Shown: positions 43,821-54,339 of the stretch, in pieces
How the letters are laid out: the number at the start of each line of letters is the position of its first letter
Numbering within the stretch: the stretch's first letter is position 1
NCBI GenBank assembly: GCA_009823505.1
Contig: VZQC01006579.1
Location: 1,076,051 to 1,140,050, forward strand
Direction: 5' to 3'
Length of the DNA: 64,000 nucleotides
Source of the DNA: Rhizomys pruinosus
Lineage: Eukaryota; Chordata; Mammalia; Rodentia; Spalacidae
The notes under the pieces: generated by a model
What the model saw: only the letters and a program-made list of their open reading frames with translations
The model's database searches: none
What the model was told of the DNA's origin: nothing
Translations under genes and position numbers: made by a program

Positions 43821-44904
43821 CAGCTGGCCATGGTGTGGAGCAACCAGCACCCAGGGCCAGGTGCCCCTGCCTGCCTTCTATGCCCCACGGTCCATTCGGA
43901 CGAGGACCGTTCAGCTGGCCATGATGTGGAGCAACCAGCACCCAGGGCCAAGTGCCCCTGCCTGCCTTCTATGCCCCATGGTCCATTGGGATGAGGACCG
44001 TTCAGCTGGCCATGATGTGGAGCAACCAGCACCCAGGGCCAGGTGCCCCTGCCTGCCTTCTATACCCCATGGTCCATTGGGATGAGGACCGCTCAGCTGG
44101 CCATGGTGTGGAGCAACCAGCACCCAGGGCCAGGTGCGCCTGCCTTCTATGCCCCATGGTCCATTGGGATGAGGACCGCTCAGCTGGCCATGGTGTGGAG
44201 CAACCAGCACCCAGGGCCAGGTGCCCTTGCCTGCCTTCTATGCCCCATGGTCCATTGGGATGAGGACCGTTCAGCTGGCCATGATGAGGAGCAACTAGCA
44301 CCCAGGGCCAGGTGCCCCTGCCTGCCTTCTATGCCCCATGGTCCATTGGGATGAGGACCGTTCAGCTGGCCATGATGTGGAGCAACCAGCACCCAGGGCC
44401 AGGTGCCCCTGCCTGCCTTCTATGCCCCATGGTCCATTGGGATGAGGACCGCTCAGCTGGCCATGGTGTGGAGCAACCAGCACCCAGGGCCAGGTGCCCC
44501 TGCCTGCCTTCTATGCCCCATGGTCCATTGGGATGAGGACCGTTCAGCTGGCCATGATGAGGAGCAACTAGCACCCAGGGCCAGGTGCCCCTGCCTGCCT
44601 TCTATGCCCCATGGTCCATTGGGATGAGGACCGTTCAGCTGGCCATGATGAGGAGCAACTAGCACCCAGGGCCAGGTGCCCCTGCCTGCCTTCTATGCCC
44701 CATGGTCCATTGGGATGAGGACCGTTCAGCTGGCCATGATGAGGAGCAACTAGCACCCAGGGCCAGGTGCCCCTGCCTGCCTTCTATGCCCCATGGTCCA
44801 TTGGGATGAGGACCGTTCAGCTGGCCATGATGTGGAGCAACCAGCACCCAGGGCCAGGTGCCCCTGCCTGCCTTCTATGCCCCATGGTCCATTCGGATGA
44901 GGAA
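43821..44904. repeat. 91-bp minisatellite, 12 copies
   Basis: Units begin with cagctggcca at 43821, 43912, 44003, 44094, 44181, 44272, 44363, 44454, 44545, 44636, 44727 and 44818. All are 91 bp except the fourth (87 bp, missing four bases). The last is truncated. Three unit classes are told apart by ggtgtgg/aacc, gatgtgg/aacc and gatgagg/aact; the order is A B B A A C B A C C C B. Because 91 is 1 mod 3, the array is open in several frames on both strands, but it is intronic and not coding. Nearly every unit carries CAGCTG and CAGGTG E-boxes and an ATTGG (CCAAT) word. Confidence 0.97.
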
Positions 44905-45373
44905 TTTGGCCCGTGGGCAGGTAGGGAGTGGTGGCCGAGCTTCACCACGTCCTGCCTGCTCTTCTAGACCCTGGGAGCCCTCTGGAGCACTATCCCTACT
45001 GCCTTGGGGCTTTCCCGTCCCCACTCCTTGGAGCCCAACCCTCTGCTCCCTGTTCCCCACATAGCCCTCAGGCCCAATTCAGGGCCATGTTCCAACCCAC
45101 TCTCTTCCGACATCACAGAGGTGTTCACAGCCCTGAACCAGCTGGTTATCCAGGTGAGAAAGTTAAGTTTGCTGAAACTGGACTGGCTACTTTCTGGCTG
45201 CTGGCTGAAGAAAGGACAGCCTCTCAGTGGCTGCTGGGGAGCTGGGGAGCAAGACTCAGAAAGAGCACAGGAAGAATGTAAAGTCTGGCTGAATGTGGGG
45301 GGCGAGAAGAGGGGAGGCCCAGCTGTGTGACCATGATACCGAGAGCGGTCACTGGCTGTCCGTGGGAACTCAC

Positions 45374-45439
45374 CCGACTCAGGCCCATGCAGCAGCTGCT
45401 CTTCTCCAGGTCCAGGGACTCCAGCAGCTCCTCCACAGC
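45374..45439 (-). CDS. Myo18a: Myo18a exon, motor converter region
   Basis: Acceptor tctcctcag, 66 bp, donor AGTCGG|gtgagt. It encodes [20 protein letters not shown], then SR. It lies between the converter entry and the lever arm. The intron after it holds the minisatellite. Phase 0 at both ends. Confidence 0.97.
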
Positions 45440-45499
45440 CTGAGGAGAGAGGCTGCCGTCAGGCCACTTCTCCATTCACTCGGCCCTCCCTCTGCCCCT

Positions 45500-46370
45500 C
45501 TCTGGCAGCCAATCATTTATTCCACAAGCTCCTCTGTGGCTTTCCATGTGTTGGCCACTGCATCCACTCTGGGAACTAGAGAGGACTACAAGATGAACAA
45601 ATGTCTTGCTGGGGAGCAAGATAAGCGAAATATACTTGAAAGACATGAAAGTCAGATGGGGGGGCAGTTGAGAGACCCCAGAGGATGGCTGCTTGGGCAA
45701 GGAATTTAGTTGCCCAGAAGATGGAGGTGAGATGAGGGCATTTTAGGCAGTGCCATCAGCTTGAGCAAAGCCTGGGGTCACAAAATGGCAGAATACATTG
45801 AGGAAACTCCAAGTGCTTCCCATCGCTGGAGTGAAGCAAGGAGATAAGTGCACCTCAAGAGGAGGGGATCGGCCAAAGCACAGGGCACTTCATGCCTGGA
45901 GCCCTCTACAGAGATCTCTTGGGAAGGGACAACTTTGCAAAGGTCACTCACCAAGGCAGGAAATACAAGAAGAGGCTTGGGAGACAAGCCAACGAATGGT
46001 CTTCGTGTGCTGAGTTTGGGGGTGAGTGGACACAAAGAAGTCTAGAAAACAGCTAGAGAGAAGTATACGCTTGAGCTCAGGAGAGATCCTAGCTGAGGTA
46101 TTGATCTGGAAGTCATCAATATATATGTGGTAACTGAAGTGATGGGTGTGAATGAGATTGTCCAGGAAGAGGGAGTAAAATCGAAAACAGAGTCAAGAGA
46201 GAGTATTAAGCGGTGAGGCCTTCACTGAAGTAGAGTGGGAGCCGACACCCTCGGGGTGAGTGAGAACAGACAAGGGAAACAGGCATGGTGGTGAAGAAAG
46301 CGAGCAGAAGACAGGTCAAAAATAACAGCGCTGTCTCCAAAGTTCCATGTTAAAGGTTAAAGAGGTTAAA
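45500..46370. other. Intron sequence, no feature recognised
   Basis: Unique sequence without recognisable exons. Short open frames at 45293-45709 and 45778-46035 do not match any family I know. Confidence 0.4.
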
Positions 46371-46373
46371 GAG

Positions 46374-46830
46374 GTTAAAGAGCCCTGGCTGCTCTTGCAG
46401 AGGACCTGAGTTCGAATCCTAGTACTCTCATGGCAGCTAACAACCATCCATAACTGCAGTTCCAGGGGATCCTGCATAATGTGGGTGCACTGGTGCACAC
46501 CTTTAATCCCAGCACTTGGGAGGCAAGATTCATGGAACAGTTGGGTATGGTGGTATGTACATTTTTTTTTTTTTTTTGTATTTTTGAGACAGGAAGTCAC
46601 TCCGTAGACCAGGCTGACCTTGAACTCACAGAAATCCGCCTGCCTCTGCCGCCTGAGTGCTGGGACTCAAGGTATCTTTAGTTCTAGCATTTGGTAGGCA
46701 GAGGCAGGGGCAAGTGGATCTCTGTGAGTTCAAGGCTGGCCTTTTCTATGTGGTTAATTCCAGGCTAGTGAGGGCTATATAGAGAGACCTGTCTCAAAAC
46801 AATAACAACAACGACAAAAAAAAAAAAGAA
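46374..46830. repeat. Nested SINE remnants (B2 fragment, B1 fragments in both orientations)
   Basis: A B2 head fragment (ctcttgcagaggacctgagt) is followed by a B1 start (gtgcacacctttaatcccag). This is interrupted by a reverse B1 fragment with a T16 tail at about 46561-46672, then a further plus-strand B1 remnant (46678-46820). A (GTTAAAGA)n-like triplication sits at 46352-46380. Confidence 0.7.
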
Positions 46831-48485
46831 AAAAAAAATCAAGGAATACAAGATAGACAAGTGTCCAGTGGCTCAGGGGACTGGGAGACCCTGGGGTCCT
46901 GGGGGGGGCAGCTGAGGTAGAGGAATAAACGGGACAGGAGAGGCTGATGAACAAGAGAGAGAGGGTTATCACTAACGGAATGGTCTCTGGGGGCACGGGG
47001 AGGGACACAGGGAATGGGTTCTTGGCTATAGAGGAAGGAATTACACAAAAGGTGGGTCACCTCCCCCACTAAGACAGGAAGAAAGAGGTTGAGGAAAAGT
47101 TTGAAGACAGTAGAAGAAACTGAAGCCTTGATTTCATTAGTTCGGAAGAAAGGTCATCTGCTGGGAAGATGACCTGGGAAGGTGGGGTGGGTAAGATTTG
47201 AGGAGAAATGTGCCAAATGAACTAGCAGGCAAGGAGCTTGATGATACTATATGGTTGTATAAGAAGGGACACATGAAAGGTTGCTGGGCCATCCAAAGGG
47301 TCTGCCTAAGGTTGAACAGCATGAACCTGTAGGAACTAAGTCTGCATAGTTGTATTGCTTTCTTTCATAGCTATGCATGAAGAACGTAGCCACCCAAGGG
47401 CTGACTCTGCAGGGTGGGGGTTGGGTAAGATGGGCACTAGTGGGAGGCTCAGAAGACTTGATTGAGAGTGATGAAGGGTAAGTGGCAAGTGTGTTGGATG
47501 GATCAAGGCTGAGCTGAAACGAAACTCGGAAAGGTATTGGTGGAGCAGAGAACAGAGTAGGTCTGGACGTGAAAGGTCTCATGAGTCTAAGAGCAGGTGT
47601 CCCAGGAAGACATCAACCTACAAGCAGGATGCTGTGACCAGAGCAGCTCTGTGAGAAATGAAGATCTGGGAAGGGGAGTATTTCTAGGGAGACAGGTGCA
47701 GCCTGGAGGCTGGGATGGACGGCAAGGGCCAGTGAAGAGGGAAGATGAGATGCTGACAGGCCAGAGACTAGAGAATGTATTTCTGTGGAGTCAGGGGCGA
47801 GGGGCAGGGCACACAGGGATAGACTAGGGGATGCCATGGGCCTTCCTGCCCAAAGCCTCTGAAGGTCTGAGATGCTTTCAGAATCACGCTAGAAGGCTGA
47901 GGCACTGCAGTGCACAGGGAAGGAGGGTTCCTCTGCTCAAGGAACCTTTTAGGTGCCTAAGGAGCTGCCTCTGTGGGTCAAGCCGGTAGCCTAGGATGAC
48001 ACCCTTCCTGTAGTCATGAATTCACCATTCTAGACTGTAAAAGGCCCACAGCCTCATGTTCCTGGCACCAAAGTGGACTTGCCATCTCAGTCTCCTCCTA
48101 GAAGGGATGCCTGCCTAGCCCTGAATGGCCACTGCAGGAGCCAGGTCCTGCATGGAAGACAAAGCTGGAGGACCCAGGTATCATTAATGGAACACCCAAA
48201 ACACAAGACCTGATCAGCTGCCTGGGAGGCTCGGGCCTCTTCAATCTCGTATGACTGTTTGGCTCCCCAGTCAGCAGACACCTGCATCTCTGGCCTCCAA
48301 TGACAGTGACGCCTCTCCGGTCCCCAGAGCAGATGCTCGGGGGTACCTTCTCCACATTGCGATAGTGTTGTCTCCATCCTACCCTGCTTGGTTGGAACTC
48401 TGGAACCTTGAGCAAGAGCTAGCTATGGTCTCCAGGGAAAGATGTGTCCAAGGGATTGCAGGGGGTCCTGGAGACCCAAACCTAC
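46831..48485. other. Intron sequence, no feature recognised
   Basis: Mostly unique purine-rich sequence. No exon or repeat family recognised. Confidence 0.4.
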
Positions 48486-48595
48486 CCGCTTCTCATCCAC
48501 CACAATGTAGTTTCGCCCATGTTTCTTGGTCAGGTGTGGGGCTAGGACATCAAAGCGACGTCGGAACTCAGAAAACACCATGTGGTCTGGGTAAC
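48486..48595 (-). CDS. Myo18a: Myo18a exon, motor converter entry
   Basis: Acceptor tctctgcag, 110 bp, donor AAGCGG|gtaggt. With G from the previous exon it reads [20 protein letters not shown], then [34 protein letters not shown] corresponds to the conserved rxGyPxRxxfxeFxxRY segment leading from the SH1 region into the converter. Confidence 0.98.
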
Positions 48596-48813
48596 CTGCA
48601 GAGAGAGTGGCCCAGAGCCAGATTCATTAATACCTTGCCTGCTCCCAGCACATCCCAATAAGCTATTGGTGCTCAGGTTTGGGGGGGTATCTCACATGAA
48701 CAAGAAGAAAGTATGTGGTGGAAGGATAGAGCAATAGGAATGAGAAAGTCCAGAAAAGACGGACCATCAGAGCTGCCCACAGCAGGATAGGAAGGTTTAA
48801 AAAGGAATGCATT

Positions 48814-48969
48814 CCGAGCCGGGCGTGGTGGCACAAGCCTTTAATCCTAGCACTCGGACTGCAGAGGCAGGCGGATCTTTGTGAGTTCAAGGCCAGCCTG
48901 GTCTACAGAGTGAGTTCTAGGACAGCCGGGGCTATAAGGAGACCCTGTCTCGAAAAGACCAAAAAAAAA
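48814..48969 (+). repeat. B1 SINE
   Basis: agccgggcgtggtggcacaa to gaccctgtctcgaaaagacc plus an A9 tail. Confidence 0.92.
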
Positions 48970-49309
48970 GGAATGCATTCCTTGAATAGGAAGAAAGCCC
49001 CCACTCAGTGAAGCCTGCAAATGAAGAGTGAGGAGGACAGCTGATCCAAGGAAGGCTGGGGTCTGGATGACCTCCAGGGTACCTTGTACCCCTACAAGTC
49101 CATGACTCTATGACAATGCAGCGATGGAACCCTTGAAGACTCAATAAGGAAAAACAGGACATCAGATTGTAGATGAGGGAAAATGCAAGCTGGCCCAGGC
49201 TCTTACAACCACGTGACCTTGGCCACTCCATTTCTAAGCTTCATTTTCTTGTCTATGGCCAGACCACCCTGTACCCACACCATCTTGGCTAAGCTTCATT
49301 TTCTTTTTT

Positions 49310-49553
49310 TTTTTTAATTTTTTATTTATTTCTGTATGTGTATCAATGTACTGTCTGCATGCAGGTCTGTGCACCCGTGTTGTGCAATGCTGCAGAGGTC
49401 AGAAGAGGGTCTTGGATTCCCCTGGAGCTAGAGTTCTCCTGAAATTGGAGTTTCAGATGGCTCTCGGCTGCCATGTGGGTGCTGGGGATCGAACCCGGGT
49501 CCTCTGTAAGAGTGGTCGGCGCTCTTAACTGCTAGGCCATCTCTCCAGCCCTT
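49310..49553 (-). repeat. B2 SINE
   Basis: Reverse B2: T-rich tail, tcaatgtactgtctgcatgc, ending at ggccatctctccagcccttc. Confidence 0.92.
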
Positions 49554-49856
49554 CATTTTCTTTTTATTTATTTACTTATTTTTGTGGTGTTGGGGAGGAA
49601 CCTGGGGCCTCATCCATGATCTGTCATGAGCTAAAACTACACTCCAGCCCTATCTTCACCTTTAAACAGGGGCCTTGGCCCCTATTCCACACGTCAGTCA
49701 TGGAGACTAAAAGAGAAAATACATAGAAAGCACAGCCTGGCTCACTTGGCGGACACTCAGTGAAATGCTACTCCCCTGTTTTCTGCCTCCAGAAGCAGGA
49801 CTGCAGGAAGGGCTCCTTCCCAGTTCACCTTGACCTTGAGCCTTAGGGTAAATGAG

Positions 49857-49943
49857 CAAACCAAACCAAACCCAACCCAACCAAACCCAACCCAACCAAA
49901 CCAAACCAAACCAAACCAAACCCAACCCAACCAAACCCAACCA
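49857..49943. repeat. (AACCA/AACCC)n pentanucleotide repeat
   Basis: About 87 bp of alternating accaa and accca units. Telomere-like composition but a five-base register, so not a TTAGGG array. Confidence 0.92.
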
Positions 49944-49964
49944 TACTTAAAATTCTCTTTTTCT

Positions 49965-50147
49965 GCTGGGTGTGGTAGCGTACGCCTTTAATCCTAGCAC
50001 TTGGGAGGCAGAGGCAGGGGGATCTCTGTGAGTTCAAGGCCAGCCTGGTCTACAGAGCAAGTTCCAGGACAGCTGGGGCTACAGGGAAACCCTGTCTTGA
50101 AAAGACAAAAAAAAAACAAAACCAAAAAAAAACCAAAAAAAAAAAAA
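49965..50147 (+). repeat. B1 SINE
   Basis: ctgggtgtggtagcgtacgc to gaaaccctgtcttgaaaaga, with an extended interrupted A tail. Confidence 0.92.
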
Positions 50148-50579
50148 ATACTTTTCCTGAAGAGTATTCGGCTTGAGGTCAAAGGAAGGGTGAAATGGCT
50201 TTCAGCTAGGAACAACATCAGAGCACTGGCAAGCAGGACGTGATCCCAATTGTGATCTCACCAGAGCCCACAGTGGAGGGCCCAAAGGTCCACTCCTCCA
50301 GAATTACAGAATTTCAAGCCAGAGGGGATCCCAGACTGGAACTTGTTCATCTTTCTGCCAAGGAAACTAAGGCTCAAGCGTTGGAGCCACGGGGTTGTCC
50401 AAGGTCACAAAGGCTGCCACTGAGGCAGAGGTGGACTTCACACCTGGGCTGCCGACAGCCAGCCAGCCAGCTGGGGGCTTGCTCTGGCCAGCCAGCTCTG
50501 GGAAACCCTCCAACTGGGAGATGAAGCTGATGCATGTGCCTGATAATTGAAACAGGAGGTGGGGGCCGCGGAGGGGCCA

Positions 50580-50860
50580 AGACAAAGTGAGCTATTGATT
50601 GTATCTGAATTGCAATTAAATTGATGGGCCGGGATAGCAGGTCTGGACGCCTGGCATCTTAATTAATCATCAGCGCTTTCGATGGTGGCTGGGGGCCGGG
50701 GGGGGGGTTGCTGCTGCTGGCCTCATCGATCTGCTTGTTTGAGTAAAGCACATTGATTTTGGTTCAGAGCGGTAACAATCTGGTTTTGAAATAATAAACA
50801 CCAACTCCATATCAAGACGTGGGGACAGATCGATGATTTATTTAGAACAGAGCAGGGAGC
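50580..50860. promoter_or_regulatory. Candidate conserved non-coding island in intron
   Basis: Repeat-free stretch dense in homeodomain-type sites: gctattgattgtatctgaat, tgcaattaaattgatgggcc, atcttaattaatcatcagcg, aacaatctggttttgaaata, gacagatcgatgatttattt. It stands out from GC-rich surroundings. Function is inference only. Confidence 0.35.
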
Positions 50861-51694
50861 CTGTTTCCTAGCTTTGGCTGCTGAGGAAAAGTGACAGTAC
50901 TCATGAGGATACCTCAAGTCTGTATGAGGGTGGGCCCCAGCTTGCATTCTAGCTGAGGAAAAAAAAAAATCCAAAAACCTGGCAACCCCTAACAAAGGAG
51001 ACCCTACATGAGGGGCCTGATGTGAGGTGACTCGGTTTGCAGCTGGAATCCAGCTTGGTCACTGTGACCCTGGGCAGCCTTTCTCTCCTTGTTTGGGGAT
51101 GATAATAGTTCCTACGCAAAGGGTTGCTGTCAATTAACAATTAACGTGTGAACAAGCTGAGAATAGCACCCGGTGAGCCATAAATACTGTAAAGATGGTA
51201 ACTGCTGCTTCTGTCATCCCGTCCACTGCTATAGCTGGGTCCATAAAAAGGGTCTGTCTGACCTTTCTTGGGAATTTTAAGTGCTTCCCAGAAATTCTGC
51301 ACCTGGTTTACCCCTGGGCAGATGGTGGTAAAAGGGCACTGAGTCTGCTGTCTGCTGCTATGGGCAGAGCTGACCTCCCACACTAGGGACGAGGAGGTAG
51401 GGGAACCATGAGAAGAAGTGACAGGGCATATGGTGGGGGTGTGTGTGTGCAGAAGACTTGAATGAGAAAGGGAGAGGAGGAAGAGAAGAGTTGCAAAGTG
51501 GAAAGAAATAAAGCGACAGGTTGGGCTAGGTACGGTGAGAAGAGAGAATCTGGGGGAGCAGAGAACCCAAAAGCAGACCTCAAGCCACTCCAGAACAGGA
51601 GCAGTACCCAGGTTCCTGGGTCACGGAAGGAGGCTTGGGGGGGGGCAGCTCTGGGAAAGAACGCTGAGTACTAAGAGGGAAGAAGGCATCTCAC

Positions 51695-51938
51695 CTTGGC
51701 GGTACATGCGCATGGCATCAAGCAGGCGAGAGCCCCGGAGCTGGGCACGGAGCAGGGGCACATCTAGCTGCAGCAGCCCAGCCTCACAGGGGTCTCCCTG
51801 GGGCAGGTCCAGCTCACTGCTGCTGCTAACTCGGCGGGAAGAGGCAGATCGGGGCTCCCCAGGCCAGCCCTCAGCCACAGGCAGGAAGCAGTGCACAAAG
51901 TGCATCTTGGATCTCTTGATAGTGTCAATGAGGGCATC
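51695..51938 (-). CDS. Myo18a: Myo18a exon, motor lower 50K/SH region
   Basis: Acceptor ccttggcag, 244 bp, donor CGCCAAG|gtgaga. It encodes [20 protein letters not shown], then [40 protein letters not shown] and [29 protein letters not shown] corresponds to the conserved HFVRCIxPN segment of motors. The Ser/Arg-rich insert between it and [16 protein letters not shown] is specific to class XVIII and a likely phosphorylation loop. [12 protein letters not shown] is the SH2/SH1 helix equivalent without the usual reactive cysteines. Confidence 0.98.
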
Positions 51939-52234
51939 CTGCCAAGGGAAAAGGGACCATCCTTAGTGGGCTTTGACAGCCACAACCCTGGAAACCAGGG
52001 GCTGGTGCCAGGATCTGTACTCCTCACAGGGCAGCAGGTGGCTCACCACCTGCCAGGACAACTTGGCCCTCCTCAGGCCTCCTGGCTGGCCAGTCACAGT
52101 AGCAGCACTACAAAGACAACCCTCCCAGCAGTGATCAAAATAGGTGGGACTCTGAGTGAACATGGGACACCATGAGTATATTGAGTGCTTGCCTGCCCAG
52201 GGGGAAGAGACCAGGGTCCTGGCCAGACACTCAC

Positions 52235-52421
52235 CACCTGCAGCTTAATCTGGATGCACAGTGACTTCTTCTTGACAGCCGCCATGCCTGTGGTAAAGGT
52301 CTTCCGCATGCTAGTGGCCCGGCGCAAGGCCAACTGGGAGCCCCCTTCCAGGCCTGCAACTGAGCCGGAGAGCACTGTAGCACTACCTGCCCGGCCCAGA
52401 AACAGGTTGCTGATTATCTTT
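52235..52421 (-). CDS. Myo18a: Myo18a exon, motor loop 2 / actin-binding region
   Basis: Acceptor ttcctcctgcag, 187 bp, donor CAGGTG|gtgagt. It encodes [20 protein letters not shown], then [20 protein letters not shown] and [22 protein letters not shown]. The [13 protein letters not shown] piece is a basic loop 2 equivalent with a possible RRATS basophilic kinase site. It starts one base before a codon boundary, completing Lys. Confidence 0.98.
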
Positions 52422-52918
52422 CTGCAGGAGGAAGGAGAATGTCAAAGAGAAAGGAATCAAACATGTTGCAGTAGAGGTGTTAAATTTCTGGGAAGCCCTT
52501 AAAATTCCTAGCCACCCCGCTTCCCTGCAATATGGTGGTAACCAGCACCCTTGGGCATCTTGACTGGGGCAATATGTCCCATGCCCTGTAGGGAAAATAG
52601 AAAAAGAAACCAGAGGTGAACAGAGGCCAAGGAGAAGGCAGGGATTGGGCAGAGGGGCACTCTACTCCTCTTCCTTACCAGGGAGCATATAAATGTGTCT
52701 AGTGTAGTGTCAGCGCACTAGGTGATCTAATTGTACCTCCTGTTCACTGTCTCTCCCCCACTAGACTATGAATTCCATGGGACTGGGTATGTGCTGTCTT
52801 CACTGCTCTCTGCCTACTCCTCTAAGGTCCTGTCACAGAGGGATTGCTCAGTAATGTACAACAGGAGTGAATGGCTGACAGGGTTTATATAACTGTAGGA
52901 TTATAAAATACGGGTTGT

Positions 52919-53095
52919 AGCCAGGTGTGGTGGCGCACACCTTTAATCCTAGCACTTAGGAGGCAGAGGCAGGCGGATCTTTGTGAGTTCAAGGCCAGCC
53001 TGGTCTACAGAGTGAGTTCCAGGATAGCTGGGGCTACAGGGAGACCCTGTCTCAAAAAGACCAAAAAAAAAAAAAAACAAAACAAAAAAAATAAT
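52919..53095 (+). repeat. B1 SINE
   Basis: agccaggtgtggtggcgcac to gaccctgtctcaaaaagacc plus an A-rich tail. Confidence 0.93.
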
Positions 53096-53129
53096 AAAAT
53101 ACAGGTTTTAATTTTTAATTCAAGTTTTG

Positions 53130-53290
53130 ACTGGGCATGGTGGTGCACACCTTTAATCCCAGCACTCGGGAGGCAGAGGCAGGCAGATTTCTGTGAGTTC
53201 CAGACCAGCCTGGTCTACATAGCAAATTCCAGGACAGCTGGGGCTACAGGAAGACCCTGTCTCAAAAAAAAAAACAACAACAACAAAAAA
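53130..53290 (+). repeat. B1 SINE
   Basis: gactgggcatggtggtgcac to gaccctgtctcaaaaaaaaa. A second copy, in tandem with the one before. Confidence 0.92.
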
Positions 53291-53324
53291 GTAAAGTTTA
53301 AAATTATTAAACTATTTATTATTT

Positions 53325-53545
53325 TTATTTACTGTGTATGAGTGTATTTCCTGCATGTGTATAAGTGTACCCATGTAGAGAAATGCTGGTGGAGGTCAGA
53401 AGAGGGCATCAGATCTCCTGGAACTGGTTAAGAAGAGTTTTTAGCTGCCATGTGGGTGCTGGGTATTGAATCCAGATCTTCTGCAAAAGCAGCCAGTGCC
53501 CTTAACTACTGAGCCCTCTTTTAAGGGGCTCTCCAGCTCTCTTTT
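53325..53545 (-). repeat. B2 SINE
   Basis: Reverse diverged B2 (aatgctggtggaggtcagaa, then gggtgctgggtattgaatcc), with a short duplicated end around ccctcttttaaggggctctcc. Confidence 0.85.
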
Positions 53546-53554
53546 AAGGTTTTT

Positions 53555-53690
53555 TTGGGGGTCTTTTTGAGACAGGGTCTCCCTTTACTCCCAGCTGGCC
53601 TGGAGCTCACTATGTAAACCAGGCTGGCCTTGAACTCAGAAATCTGCCTGCCTCTGCCTCCCTAGTGCTGGGATTAAAGATGTGCACCAT
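53555..53690 (-). repeat. B1 SINE
   Basis: Reverse B1: gtctttttgagacagggtct to gggattaaagatgtgcacca. Confidence 0.9.
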
Positions 53691-53792
53691 CTAAGATGGT
53701 TCTTAGCCGCCATGTGGATGCTGGGAATCGAACCTGGGTCCTCTGCAAGAGCAGTCAGTGCTCTTAACCGCTGAGCCATCTCTCCAGCCCCC
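53691..53792 (-). repeat. B2 SINE fragment
   Basis: Reverse B2 head: atggttcttagccgccatgt to gagccatctctccagccccc. Confidence 0.88.
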
Positions 53793-53803
53793 AAGATTTT
53801 TTT

Positions 53804-53878
53804 TAAATATGGAATGCTTCATGAATTTGCGTGTCATCCTTGCGCAGGGGCTATGCTAATCTTCTCTGTATTGTTTCA
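53804..53878 (-). pseudogene. U6 snRNA retropseudogene, 5' truncated
   Basis: On the minus strand this reads as the 3' three-quarters of U6 snRNA: ACAGAGAAGATTAGCATAGC, then CCCTGCGCAAGGATGACACG and CAAATTCATGAAGCATTCCA, ending TATTT and then A8 (retroposition tail). Differences from U6 (for example gcatggcc to gcatagcc, cgtgaagcgttcc to catgaagcattcc) and loss of about the first 30 nt make it a dead copy with no Pol III promoter. Its 5' end abuts a plus-strand B1 fragment. Confidence 0.93.
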
Positions 53879-53989
53879 AGAGGCAGGTGGATCTTTGTGA
53901 GTTCAAGACCAGCCTGGTCTACATAGCGAGTTCCAGGACAGCAGGAGGTACAGGGAGATCCTGTCTCAAAAAGACAAAAAAAAAAAAAG
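53879..53989 (+). repeat. B1 SINE, 5' truncated
   Basis: Starts at gaggcaggtggatctttgtg and ends gatcctgtctcaaaaagaca plus an A tail. It lies head-to-head with the U6 pseudogene. Confidence 0.9.
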
Positions 53990-54339
53990 GACAGGGTCTT
54001 GTGCAGCCAAGCATGACCCTTGAACTTCTGAGTGCTAAGGGCTGAGGTCACAGGTGTCCACCAAGTCTGCTGACTTCAAGATTTCTAAGACTCTTTTCTG
54101 CCTTCTCTGAAGAGTGAGGGTGCTGTTCAAATTGAAAACTAAGGCACCTCCAACCATGTCTGTCTCCCATCTTTGATTCGGGAGGTTCTTCCTGTGTTCT
54201 CAAGGCTAGCTGGCCGTGGCTGTTGCCTCTCAGGGATGGGAGCCTATCTACCTTGCTGGTGAGGGGCCTCTGACATATCTCCAGGGGAAGGGAGCCCAGA
54301 AAACAGTTGTGGACAGGGCAGAGGGAGTGGCGGGCTTAC

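Noticed and set aside
43789..44756. Serial open frames in the minisatellite as a repeat protein
   Set aside because: Frames shift every unit and exist on both strands; no splice sites or start context. It is an intronic tandem repeat.
49707..50037. Gly/Leu/Val/Trp repeat peptide frames
   Set aside because: Translation of the AACCA/AACCC pentanucleotide repeat and the adjoining B1.
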